DNA of 34,116 nt from Halogeometricum pallidum JCM 14848 (GTDB taxonomy: Archaea > Halobacteriota > Halobacteria > Halobacteriales > Haloferacaceae), in contig NZ_AOIV01000043.1 of NCBI RefSeq assembly GCF_000337095.1, forward strand, positions 9,360 to 43,475. The letters run 5' to 3'. Below are positions 7,531 through 14,824 of the stretch, piece by piece. Below the pieces are notes generated by a model, which did not search any database, was not told where the DNA came from, and was given only the letters and a program-made list of their open reading frames with translations. Positions within the stretch are counted from its first letter, which is position 1; each line of letters opens with the position of its first letter. Made by a program: the position numbers and the translations under genes.

Positions 7531-8199
7531 GTGACGGTAACCGAATCGCTCGGCCGAGCCATCGCCGACCGCGACGTGCTGTACGCCGGCCTGCTGGCGA
7601 ACACGCTCGGAATCCTCGCGCTGGCGTACGTCCTCCTCGCCGAAATCACGGTCACGCAGCCCCGCTACGCGTTCTACGGGCTGCTCTGGATAGCCGTCGG
7701 CGTCCTCGCCGTCTGGAAGACGACGCCCGCGCCGACGGACGCGACGACCCGTCGGCGGGCCGCGCTCGTCGCCGCCGGCTACGTCGCCGTTCTCGCCGTC
7801 GTCGGCGGCGTCGTCGTCTCGACGATGGGCGACCTCTCGTGGGGCGCCCGCCTCTCCACGCTCGCGCCCGGGTGGGGGCCGGCGCCCGTCGTCACGACGC
7901 CGTGGTTCACGGTGGTGCTGATGCCCGCCCGCGTCGTCGGCTACCTCGCGCTCGGCTACCTCGTGTACGCCACGGTCATCGACGCTTCCGGGTCGGCCGT
8001 CTCGGGCGTCCTCGGCCTGCTCTCCTGTGTCTCCTGTTCGTGGCCCATTCTCGCCTCGGTCCTCTCCGGCGCGTTCGGGGGCGGGTCGGCCTTGGTCGCC
8101 GCGACGTTCGACCTCTCCTACGACCTCTCGACGCTCGTCTTCCTCGTCACCGTCGCGCTGCTGTACTGGCGGCCGTTCGGCTTCGGCCGCGAAGACTGA
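7531..8199 (+). CDS. Polytopic membrane protein with an SCVSCSWP motif
   Basis: This 222-residue protein has about six predicted hydrophobic segments and few charges except in loops. The start is GTG, two bases after the ctaB stop. Most notable is LLSCVSCSWPIL, a C-x2-C pair (Cys166, Cys169) followed by Trp-Pro inside a hydrophobic helix, the only cysteines in the protein. I do not recognise the family with certainty. Its place in the ctaB operon, opposite the CuA subunit gene, suggests a role in oxidase assembly such as copper or heme handling or thiol redox, which is inference only. Confidence 0.75.
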   Translation: MTVTESLGRAIADRDVLYAGLLANTLGILALAYVLLAEITVTQPRYAFYGLLWIAVGVLAVWKTTPAPTDATTRRRAALVAAGYVAVLAVVGGVVVSTMGDLSWGARLSTLAPGWGPAPVVTTPWFTVVLMPARVVGYLALGYLVYATVIDASGSAVSGVLGLLSCVSCSWPILASVLSGAFGGGSALVAATFDLSYDLSTLVFLVTVALLYWRPFGFGRED

Positions 8200-8223
8200 G
8201 CGGACGGGCGGGTCCACGTTCAG

Positions 8224-8230
8224 GTTTAAC
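8224..8230 (+). promoter_or_regulatory. TATA-like box of the SelW-like gene
   Basis: GTTTAAC is centred about 28 nt before the ATG at 8255, so this gene can be transcribed as a leaderless mRNA independently of the ctaB operon. Confidence 0.5.
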
Positions 8231-8254
8231 TCCCCGGCGGGCGGACACTCCCCT

Positions 8255-8485
8255 ATGAGCGAGGTAGAAATAGAGTACTGCGTGCCGTGCGGGTTCCTGG
8301 AGCGAGCCGAGGAGATGCAGCACGCCGTCCTCGAACAGTTCGGCGAACGCGTCGACCGCGTCGCCCTGGTGACGGGCGACCACGGCGTCCTCACCGTCGC
8401 CGTCGACGGCGAACTCGTGTGGGACAAAAGCGAGGACGAGTACGACGTGGACGAGGTCGTCCGCCGCGTCCGGACGGCGCTCTGA
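8255..8485 (+). CDS. SelW/SelT/SelH-type (Rdx) thioredoxin-like protein
   Basis: This 76-residue protein starts VEIEYCVPCGFLERA, with a redox CxxC (Cys9, Cys12) after the first beta strand. It continues to VAVDGELVWDK, matching the short thioredoxin-like fold of the Rdx/SelW family. In selenoprotein relatives the second Cys is selenocysteine; here both are Cys. Members are thought to be small thiol oxidoreductases, but the substrate is unknown. The next gene starts four bases after its stop. Confidence 0.82.
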   Translation: MSEVEIEYCVPCGFLERAEEMQHAVLEQFGERVDRVALVTGDHGVLTVAVDGELVWDKSEDEYDVDEVVRRVRTAL

Positions 8486-8488
8486 GCG

Positions 8489-8905
8489 GTGAAGTCAGTC
8501 GAACACGCCGTCGTCGGCGCCGTCGTCTCGGCGGCCGCGGCGATGCTCCTGTTTCCCACTTCGAACGGCGTCGCGTTCGGGGGACTCGTCGCCGTCGGCG
8601 TCCTCCTGAGCGTCTTCGTCGACCTGGACCACTTTCTCATCGCCCGCGCGATGGTCGGCGACTGGCGGAATCTCGAACGCGCGGTGACGAACCCGCGCGT
8701 CGGACTCGTCGAACAGGAGAAGGTGTTCGCCGACTTGGACGAGGAGGGTCTCGTCCAGCGTCGACTGCTCAGCCACCACCTCGTCGGCGGCGCACTCTCT
8801 CTCGTCCTCGTTCTCCTCGGCTTCTGGAGCCTCGCCGCCTTCGTCGCCGTCGTCCTCTACGCGCACGTCCTCTGTGACTACCTCAGGGACATCGGCTACG
8901 CCTGA
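8489..8905 (+). CDS. YdjM-like membrane protein (putative membrane-bound metal-dependent hydrolase family)
   Basis: This 138-residue membrane protein begins at GTG four bases after the SelW-like stop. It has hydrophobic segments at about 8-24, 28-46 and 98-130. Conserved polar residues are His6 at the first helix start, VDLDHF (Asp45, Asp47, His48) at the end of a helix, and RRLLSHHLVGG (His96, His97) opening another. That spacing of Asp and His pairs at membrane boundaries resembles the YdjM/LexA-regulated predicted membrane hydrolases. No reaction is established for the family. The central loop (about 52-92) is hydrophilic. Confidence 0.65.
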   Translation: MKSVEHAVVGAVVSAAAAMLLFPTSNGVAFGGLVAVGVLLSVFVDLDHFLIARAMVGDWRNLERAVTNPRVGLVEQEKVFADLDEEGLVQRRLLSHHLVGGALSLVLVLLGFWSLAAFVAVVLYAHVLCDYLRDIGYA

Positions 8906-8917
8906 GAGAAGTCGGCC

Positions 8918-8939
8918 AGTCGGGCGCTGACGCCCGACT
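8918..8939. terminator. Perfect 9-bp hairpin between convergent genes
   Basis: AGTCGGGCG (8918-8926) and CGCCCGACT (8931-8939) form a perfect stem with a CTGA tetraloop. It fills the 33-bp gap between two convergent stops, and its last base is the first base of the opposing stop codon. Bidirectional 3'-end hairpin is inferred. Confidence 0.5.
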
Positions 8940-9958
8940 CAGTGCCAGAGCCGACCGTCCTCGTCGTAGCGCGCGTCCATGATCCGCTCCCACTGCTCCT
9001 CGGAGAGGTCCACGTCCGCCGCGCCGATATTCTCGTCCAGTTGCTCCTCGGTGCGCGCGCCGACGATGGGCACCACCGTCGCGTCGGGGTAATCCATCAG
9101 CCAGCGGAGCGCCACCTGTGCGGGCGAGGCGTCCGCTTCGTCGGCCACCTCGCGTACCGCGTCGAGCACCTTCCACCCGCGTTCGGAGAGGTAGAACTGG
9201 TCGAACCGCTCGTCGAACGACGCGCGGGAGCCGTCGGGCGCGACGACCTGTTTCGGGTCTTCGGGGTCGGTGCGCTCGTACTTGCCCGTGAGGAAGCCGC
9301 CCGCCAGCGGCGAGTACGGGCACACGGCGAGTTCCTGGTCCCCGCAGACGTCGAGGTACTCCTCGACGTCCTCGTAGTAGCCCGCGTGGAACAGCGGTTG
9401 GGTCACCTCGAAGCGCTCCCAGTCGTGGAGTTCGGACTTCCACAGCGCCTTCGTGAGTTGCCAGGACGCCATCGTCGAAGCGCCGAGGTAGCTCACCTTC
9501 CCCTTCTCGACGAGGCCGTTCAGCGTCGACAACGTCTCCTCGACGTCCGTCTCCTCGTCCCAGCGGTGGATGTAGTAGAGGTCGAGGTAGTCCGTGCCGA
9601 GTCGGTCCAGCGTCCCCTCTATCTGATTTCGGATGTGCGTGCGCGAGAGGCCCGAGCCGTTGGGGTCGTCCTCGTCGAACGGGAAGTACACCTTCGAGGC
9701 GAGGACGTACTCCTCCCTGTCGCGTCCTTCGAGCCAATCGCCGATCCACGACTCCGACCGGCCGTTCGGGTTGCCGTAGACGTTCGCGGTGTCGATGAAG
9801 TTGCCCCCTCGGTCGGCGAACGCGTCCAAGAGGTCGTGGGCGTCCTCCTTCGACGTCTCCAACACGCCGTTCGTCTCGCGGCCGAAGCGCCACGTCCCGA
9901 AGCAGAGTTCGGACACGCTCGTGCCCGTGCTCCCGAGTCGCCGGTAGTCCAGACTCAT
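8939..9958 (-). CDS. Aldo/keto reductase
   Basis: This 339-residue NADPH-dependent oxidoreductase of the AKR TIM-barrel superfamily has the catalytic tetrad Asp56 and Tyr61 in FIDTANVYG, Lys89 in ASKVYF and His131 in YYIHRWD. The C-terminal cofactor segment VPIVGARTEEQLDEN is typical. The fold resembles the YajO/Tas or potassium-channel-beta-like group that reduces aldehydes, but the substrate cannot be assigned. The start ATG is 23 nt from the promoter core ACTTTTGC shared with the divergent Gfo/Idh/MocA gene, so the two oxidoreductases may be expressed together, perhaps on sugars or sugar-derived aldehydes. Confidence 0.9.
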   Translation of the reverse strand: MSLDYRRLGSTGTSVSELCFGTWRFGRETNGVLETSKEDAHDLLDAFADRGGNFIDTANVYGNPNGRSESWIGDWLEGRDREEYVLASKVYFPFDEDDPNGSGLSRTHIRNQIEGTLDRLGTDYLDLYYIHRWDEETDVEETLSTLNGLVEKGKVSYLGASTMASWQLTKALWKSELHDWERFEVTQPLFHAGYYEDVEEYLDVCGDQELAVCPYSPLAGGFLTGKYERTDPEDPKQVVAPDGSRASFDERFDQFYLSERGWKVLDAVREVADEADASPAQVALRWLMDYPDATVVPIVGARTEEQLDENIGAADVDLSEEQWERIMDARYDEDGRLWH

Positions 9959-9980
9959 GCAGGGGGGACGCGAGGGCGGT

Positions 9981-9996
9981 GCAAAAGTGTGACACT
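9981..9996 (-). promoter_or_regulatory. Promoter core and overlapping inverted repeat of the aldo/keto reductase gene
   Basis: On the minus strand 9988-9981 reads ACTTTTGC, ending 23 nt before the ATG position. AGTGT-G-ACACT (9986-9996) is an 11-bp inverted repeat overlapping its upstream edge and could bind a regulator. Confidence 0.45.
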
Positions 9997-10059
9997 ACCG
10001 GTGAATCCGCTCCCTTTCGTTCAGCAATACCAATTCGCCTATAACTCTCAGGCGGAGAA

Positions 10060-10067
10060 CTTTTGCT
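10060..10067 (+). promoter_or_regulatory. Promoter core of the Gfo/Idh/MocA gene
   Basis: ACTTTTGC ends 23 nt before the ATG at 10090, the same sequence and spacing as the divergent gene's promoter. Confidence 0.5.
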
Positions 10068-10089
10068 CGCCACCCGTATCGTTCGCTCC

Positions 10090-11094
10090 ATGTCGAAACT
10101 CACGGTCGTCGCCATCGGCCTCGGTGACCTCGGCCGCCTGGAGTGTCGGAGCATCGGTTCGATGGACGGCGTCTCCCTCGTCGCCGGCGCGGACCCCTCG
10201 CCGGACGCGCGCGACGCCTTCCAGTACGAACTCGGCCGCCACACGTACGACTCCCACGAGGCGATGCTGGACGACGTGGACGCCGACGCGGCCATCGTCT
10301 CGACGCCGCACACGCTCCATTACGACCACGCGGAGGCCTGCCTGGACCGCGGCGTCCACGTCCACCTCGAGAAGCCGATGGTGACGGACCTCGGCGACGC
10401 CCGAGCGCTCGTCGAACGCGCGCGCGAGTCGGACCTCGTCCTCGCCGTGGGGTACCAGCGCCACTTCGACGACCGCTTCCGGGAGATTCGCCGTCTGCTC
10501 GACGAGGGACGCATCGGCACCCCGCACATGGCGACGTGTCACCTCGAACAGGACTGGGTGCGGTGGAACCGCGACCGCTGGCGCGGGAACCCCGCCCTCT
10601 CCGGCGGCGGCCAACTGTACGACTCCGGGTCGCACCTGCTGGACGCCCTCCTGTGGACGACGCGGAGCACGCCCGTCGACGTGGCAGCGACGGTCGACGA
10701 CCGCGACGCCGACGTGGACGTGAACGCCGCGCTGGCGGTCACGCTGGACCGCAACGGCGACCGACTCACCGCGAGCGTCGGCGTCTCCGGCGACGGGCCG
10801 AGCGGACCCGACCCGAGCGAGGCGCTCCACGTCTGGGGTACCGATGGCTCCCTCTCGTTCGACGGCGAGACCCTCCGCCTCGTCGAGGGTGGGACCGAGT
10901 ACGAGGCGACGCCGTACGAACCGACCTTCGAGGAACTCACCGCGCGGAAGTTAGAGAACTTCGTCGAGGCGGTGCGGGACGGCGCCGAACTGGCGATTCC
11001 GCCGTCCGACGCCGTGAAGGTGACCGCGCTGACGGAGGCGGCGTACGAGTCCGCCGAATCCGGCCGCCGGGTCTCCGTCGACGCCGAGGTCTGA
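10090..11094 (+). CDS. Gfo/Idh/MocA family NAD(P)-dependent oxidoreductase
   Basis: This 334-residue protein has an N-terminal Rossmann fold with GLGDLG (10-15), then HVHLEKPMV (Glu94-Lys95-Pro96), the family hallmark in which the Lys is catalytic. The C-terminal substrate domain has GGGQLYDSGSHLLDALLW, where Asp178 and His182 lie at the active site. Members oxidise or reduce sugars, inositols and related polyols; the substrate is not identifiable here. A 9-codon extension to an upstream ATG is possible, but the promoter core ends 23 nt before 10090, supporting this start and a leaderless transcript. Confidence 0.9.
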   Translation: MSKLTVVAIGLGDLGRLECRSIGSMDGVSLVAGADPSPDARDAFQYELGRHTYDSHEAMLDDVDADAAIVSTPHTLHYDHAEACLDRGVHVHLEKPMVTDLGDARALVERARESDLVLAVGYQRHFDDRFREIRRLLDEGRIGTPHMATCHLEQDWVRWNRDRWRGNPALSGGGQLYDSGSHLLDALLWTTRSTPVDVAATVDDRDADVDVNAALAVTLDRNGDRLTASVGVSGDGPSGPDPSEALHVWGTDGSLSFDGETLRLVEGGTEYEATPYEPTFEELTARKLENFVEAVRDGAELAIPPSDAVKVTALTEAAYESAESGRRVSVDAEV

Positions 11095-11130
11095 GGCTGT
11101 CTGAGACGACTTCGGGGCGGCGCCCGCCCG

Positions 11131-12528
11131 TCAGGGGGCGACCAGTCGGTGCAGCGCGCCGGTCCGGTCGTTCAGACCGCGCGCGCCGGTCGAGAGCACG
11201 AACAGGTCCTCGCCCGCCCGACCGAAGGCGGTGACGAACGGCCCCGGCCGAGCGTCGCCGACCACGGGTACCTCCGCTATCGGCCACGGCGTCGTCTCCG
11301 ACGCGGGGTCCGCCGCGAACAGGCGACCGTTGGACCGCCAGTCGGCGAACAGGTACGCGCCCGCGAGTTCGGCGAGGGGCCCGCCGCGGACGACGTAGCC
11401 GCCGATGACCGAGATGCCGGTCACGCCGTCGCCCGAGTGCGGGTACTCGACCACTGGGTCGACGAGGGGGTCGCCGTCGGGCGTCGTCGTCGGGCACTCG
11501 CCCGAACTGTAGCAGTGCGTCCCCTCGCGCACGTTCCAGCCGTAGTTGCCGCCTCGTTTCACGACGCTCACCTCCTCGTACCGGTTTTGCCCCACGTCGG
11601 CGACGTAGAGGTCCCGGTCGTCGGGCCCGCGGGCGTCGAAGGAGAACCGCCACGGGTTGCGGAAGCCCCACGCGTACTGTTCGTCCAGGCCCTCGCGCCC
11701 GACGAGCGGGTTGTCCTCGGGAATCCCGTACGGTTTGTCCCCGTCTCGGGCGTCCACGTCGAGGCGGAGGACGCTGCCGAGGAGATTTTCGGTCAGGTCC
11801 TGTCCGTTGCCGCCGTCGACGGCGTCGTACCAGTCGGAGACGTGGCCGGTTCCCCTGTCGCCGCCGCCCCCGCCGTCGCCGGTGCCGACGTAGAGGCGGC
11901 CGTCCGGGCCGAACCCGACCGACCCGGCGTTGTGGTTCGACTGCGGTTCGGGCAGTTCCAGGAGCGTCCGCTCTCGGCTTCCGTCGACGCTCCGCGCGTC
12001 CGGGTCGACGGTGAACTCGCTGAGGACGAACGTGTGGCTGTAGTTCCGCGGCGTCCCCCGTCGCCGGGGCGCGCTGTACCGGACGTACAGGCGACCGTTG
12101 TCCGCGAACTCGGGGTGCGGGGCGACGCCGAGCAGTCCTCGCTCGTCGTAGCCGCCGATGTCGACCACGCGGTCCCGAACGTCGAGGTACGGCGCGTCGC
12201 GACGGCCGTTCGCTGTCACCTCGTAGACGACGCCGGGTTGGTCGACGACGAACCGGCGGTCGGTGCCCGCCGGCGCGAAGAAGTCGACGGGCGAGACGAA
12301 CCCGCCGGCGACGCGTTCGGCGGCGACACGCGCGTCGTTCAGGTCGGGACCGCTGTCACCGCCCGTTCCCGTTCTCGTTTCGCTCCCGTCGCGGGTCGAA
12401 TCGGTCGGTGCCGGGGGCGACCCCTCGGCGTCGGTTCCGTTCGCCGGGGCCGAGTTGCACCCGGCGACGCCGGCGAGGAGAGCAGAGAGACCGGTCGCGA
12501 GGGCGCGGCGGCGAGAGACGGGTGGCAT
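11131..12528 (-). CDS. PQQ-type sugar dehydrogenase, TAT-exported lipoprotein
   Basis: This 465-residue protein opens with SRRRALATGL and a lipobox ending VAGC (Cys24), followed by a Thr/Asp/Gly-rich linker to about residue 70. That arrangement is the usual one for haloarchaeal surface lipoproteins exported by the twin-arginine route. The rest is a six-bladed propeller of the glucose/sorbosone dehydrogenase family: YDERGLLGVAPHPEF, QSNHNAGSVGFGPDGRLYV, LGSVLRLDVD, WGFRNPWRFSFD, DVGQNRYEEV and GGNYGWNVREG. Relatives oxidise aldoses with PQQ outside the cell. Cofactor and substrate are inferred from the family. The frame is open 43 codons further upstream, but the signal peptide and the TATA-like box at 12551-12558 set the start. 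Confidence 0.88.
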   Translation of the reverse strand: MPPVSRRRALATGLSALLAGVAGCNSAPANGTDAEGSPPAPTDSTRDGSETRTGTGGDSGPDLNDARVAAERVAGGFVSPVDFFAPAGTDRRFVVDQPGVVYEVTANGRRDAPYLDVRDRVVDIGGYDERGLLGVAPHPEFADNGRLYVRYSAPRRRGTPRNYSHTFVLSEFTVDPDARSVDGSRERTLLELPEPQSNHNAGSVGFGPDGRLYVGTGDGGGGGDRGTGHVSDWYDAVDGGNGQDLTENLLGSVLRLDVDARDGDKPYGIPEDNPLVGREGLDEQYAWGFRNPWRFSFDARGPDDRDLYVADVGQNRYEEVSVVKRGGNYGWNVREGTHCYSSGECPTTTPDGDPLVDPVVEYPHSGDGVTGISVIGGYVVRGGPLAELAGAYLFADWRSNGRLFAADPASETTPWPIAEVPVVGDARPGPFVTAFGRAGEDLFVLSTGARGLNDRTGALHRLVAP

Positions 12529-12550
12529 CGTCGGACCTCGGGGGGCGCCG

Positions 12551-12558
12551 AAAATAAG
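12551..12558 (-). promoter_or_regulatory. TATA-like box of the sugar dehydrogenase gene
   Basis: CTTATTTT on the minus strand is centred about 27 nt before the ATG at 12528. It is a strong AT-rich core in GC-rich surroundings. Confidence 0.55.
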
Positions 12559-12624
12559 CGTGTCGTCGTGTCGAACGGGAGATAGGAGTGGAAGCCGGTT
12601 CGAAACCCGTCCCCGAATCCGAAT

Positions 12625-12630
12625 CCTTAC
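12625..12630 (+). promoter_or_regulatory. TATA-like box of the ABC exporter operon
   Basis: CCTTAC is centred about 28 nt before the ATG at 12656, which argues for that start in a frame open much further upstream. Confidence 0.45.
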
Positions 12631-12655
12631 CAGCGAACCGCGCCGAATCCGTCGC

Positions 12656-13606
12656 ATGGACGAGGTACTCGTCGCCGAGAACCTTCGGAAATCCTACGGC
12701 GACAAGGAGGCCCTCTCCGACGTCTCGCTCTCGGTCGCGGCGGGCGAGGTGTTCGGACTCATCGGACCGAACGGCGCGGGCAAGACGACGCTCGTTCGCG
12801 CTCTCACCGGAACCACTCCCGTCGACGGCGCGGTGTCCGTCCTCGGCGCGTCGCCGACGGCGGTCGAACGCTCCCGCATCGGACTGCTGCCGCAGTCGTT
12901 CTCGCCGGCGTCGCGGCTCACCGCGCGCGAACTCGTCTCCTACTACGCGGGCCTGTACGACGAGGCGCGCGACCCCGAGTCCGTGCTCGCGGACGTGGGG
13001 CTGACGGGCGACGACGCGACGACGTGGTACGAGGACCTCTCGGGCGGCCAGCAACGGCGCGCGTGCGTCGCCGCCGCGTTGGTGAACGACCCCGACGTGC
13101 TCTTTCTCGACGAACCGACGACCGGTATCGACCCGGCGGGCCGGCGGGACCTGTGGGCCCTCCTCGATGACCTGGCCGCGGGGGGGACGACGGTGTTTCT
13201 GACCAGCCACTCGATGCCGGAGGTCGAACGCCTCGCGGACCGCGTCGGCCTGCTGAACGCGGGGGAACTCGTCGCCGTGGGCTCGCCCGGCGAACTCGTC
13301 GCCGCGCACGGCGGCGACAGCCGACTCGAAGTCGAGACGGAGGCGCCGCCGGAGACGGTGGCGGGGTCGTTCGACAGCGGCTTCCGCGTCGGCACCCGCG
13401 GCGACCGTCTCGTCTTCGAGGGCCTGACGCCGCGCGACATCGGCGACGCCGTCCGCGAACTCGACGACGCGGGCGTCGCCTACGGCACGCTGACGTGGAC
13501 CCAACCCGACCTCGAAGACGTCTACCTGACGCTCACGGGCGAGTCGTTCGAGGGGAAATCGAGCGTCGCGGACGCGGTGGCAGCCGACGGGGGTGACCGC
13601 CGGTGA
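12656..13606 (+). CDS. ABC transporter ATP-binding protein (ABC-2 exporter)
   Basis: This 316-residue ATPase has Walker A GPNGAGKTT (37-45), Q-loop LLPQSF (about Gln80), signature LSGGQQRR (128-135), Walker B LFLDEP (149-154) and switch His185 in TSHSMPE. After about residue 215 a C-terminal domain of about 100 residues follows, of the type found in DrrA/CcmA-like exporters. It energises the membrane protein encoded next, whose GTG start overlaps this gene's TGA in a GTGA. Such pairs export drugs, lipids or peptides; the cargo is unknown. Confidence 0.93.
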   Translation: MDEVLVAENLRKSYGDKEALSDVSLSVAAGEVFGLIGPNGAGKTTLVRALTGTTPVDGAVSVLGASPTAVERSRIGLLPQSFSPASRLTARELVSYYAGLYDEARDPESVLADVGLTGDDATTWYEDLSGGQQRRACVAAALVNDPDVLFLDEPTTGIDPAGRRDLWALLDDLAAGGTTVFLTSHSMPEVERLADRVGLLNAGELVAVGSPGELVAAHGGDSRLEVETEAPPETVAGSFDSGFRVGTRGDRLVFEGLTPRDIGDAVRELDDAGVAYGTLTWTQPDLEDVYLTLTGESFEGKSSVADAVAADGGDRR

Positions 13607-14358
13607 GTTCGCTCGGTCGCATCCGCGCAGAGTTTACCGCCTCGTGGCACTCGTTCCTGCGGCGGCGCACGGCGGTGTTCTTCACGTTCTTCTTCCCGGT
13701 CATCATCGTGCTCATCTTCGGGGCGTTGGTACAGACGCAACCGACGGGCGGCGGCCTGTTCGCCGAGGACCCCGCCTACTACGTGCCGGGCTACCTCGCC
13801 GTCGTCGTCCTGTTCACCCCGCTCTCGCGCGTCGGGTCGACCATCGCCCGCCACAGAGAGGGCAACCGCTTCGAGAAACTTGCGACGACGCCGCTCTCTC
13901 GTTCCGAATGGCTGCTCGGCCAGACGCTCGTGAACGTCGTCGTCATCGGACTGGCGGCGCTGGTGCTCCTCGCTCTCACCGTCGTCGTGACGGGCGCGTC
14001 GCTTCCCCTCCGACCGGCGACGCTGAGCATCGTGCTGTTCGTCGCCCTCGGCGTCGCGCTGTTCTGCGGACTCGGGGCCGTCATCGGCCGCGTGGCCGAC
14101 TCGCAGGACGGCGTCATCGCGGCGTCTAACGCCATCGCCCTCCCCCTCCTCTTCCTCTCGGAGACGTTCGTGACGCCCGACCTCCTGCCCGGGTGGTTCC
14201 GCCCGGCGCTGAACCTCTCGCCTTTGACCTACTTCGCCCGCGGTGTCCGCGCGGTGACGACGGGGACGGGACACCCGTGGACGAACCTCGCGGTTCTCGC
14301 CGTCCTCTCGGCGCTGTTCTTCGCGGCCGGCGCGTACGCCATCCCGCGGACGGACTAG
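13603..14358 (+). CDS. ABC-2 type transporter permease
   Basis: This 251-residue membrane protein has about six hydrophobic segments (near 25-43, 60-78, 107-130, 138-163, 172-188 and 225-246). It has the ABC-2 hallmarks: an Arg-rich cytoplasmic N-terminus before the first helix, an amphipathic stretch HREGNRFEKLATTPLSR before the third, and NLSPLTYFARGVRAV near the C-terminus. The GTG start overlaps the ATPase stop, so translation is coupled and the two proteins should form one exporter. Confidence 0.92.
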   Translation: MSSLGRIRAEFTASWHSFLRRRTAVFFTFFFPVIIVLIFGALVQTQPTGGGLFAEDPAYYVPGYLAVVVLFTPLSRVGSTIARHREGNRFEKLATTPLSRSEWLLGQTLVNVVVIGLAALVLLALTVVVTGASLPLRPATLSIVLFVALGVALFCGLGAVIGRVADSQDGVIAASNAIALPLLFLSETFVTPDLLPGWFRPALNLSPLTYFARGVRAVTTGTGHPWTNLAVLAVLSALFFAAGAYAIPRTD

Positions 14359-14380
14359 CGGCGGCGGGTACTCCCCCTCG

Positions 14381-14824
14381 TCAGCGGACCAGCGTCAGCA
14401 GTTCGCAGGACAGCACTACCTCGTCTCGCTGGTTCAGCACGTCCGTCTCGTGCCGGACGACGCCGTTGCCCGTCGGGTGGTCTCTCGGCTCCCTTCCGAT
14501 CAGTTCCAACTCGGCGCGGACGGTGTCGCCGACGCGGACCGGCGCGGTGAAGCGGAGTCGGTCCGTACCGTAGAGGGCGACGACGTCGGCCCGGTCCCCC
14601 TCGGCCCGCCCGACGAGTCCGGTCAGCATCGAGAACACGAGGGCGCCGTGGGCGACGCGTTCGCCGACGGCCGTCTCGGCGGCGGCCGTCTCGCTGGTGT
14701 GCATCTCGGCGAAGTCGCCGCTGACGCCCGCGAAGTTCACCACGTCCGCCTCGGTGACCGTCCGCGACGGCGTTCGGGTCCGGCGGCCGACGCTCAGGTC
14801 CTCGAACGCGACGGACTCACTCAC
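14381..14824 (-). CDS. MaoC-like (hotdog fold) acyl-CoA hydratase
   Basis: This 147-residue single-hotdog protein has the hydratase-2 segment AGVSGDFAEMH followed by VGERVAHGALVFSML. The Asp and His of this motif are the catalytic pair of (R)-specific enoyl-CoA hydratases. It starts at GTG, overlapping the last eight bases of the upstream dehydrogenase/hydratase gene, so the two are co-translated. (R)-specific hydratases can feed beta-oxidation intermediates into polyhydroxyalkanoate synthesis, which many haloarchaea perform. No PHA synthase gene is visible here, so that link is inference. Confidence 0.85.
   Translation of the reverse strand: MSESVAFEDLSVGRRTRTPSRTVTEADVVNFAGVSGDFAEMHTSETAAAETAVGERVAHGALVFSMLTGLVGRAEGDRADVVALYGTDRLRFTAPVRVGDTVRAELELIGREPRDHPTGNGVVRHETDVLNQRDEVVLSCELLTLVR

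Noticed and set aside
8942-10384. 480-codon plus-strand frame over the aldo/keto reductase
   Set aside because: Shadow of a reductase with all catalytic residues; it also runs across the divergent promoter region.
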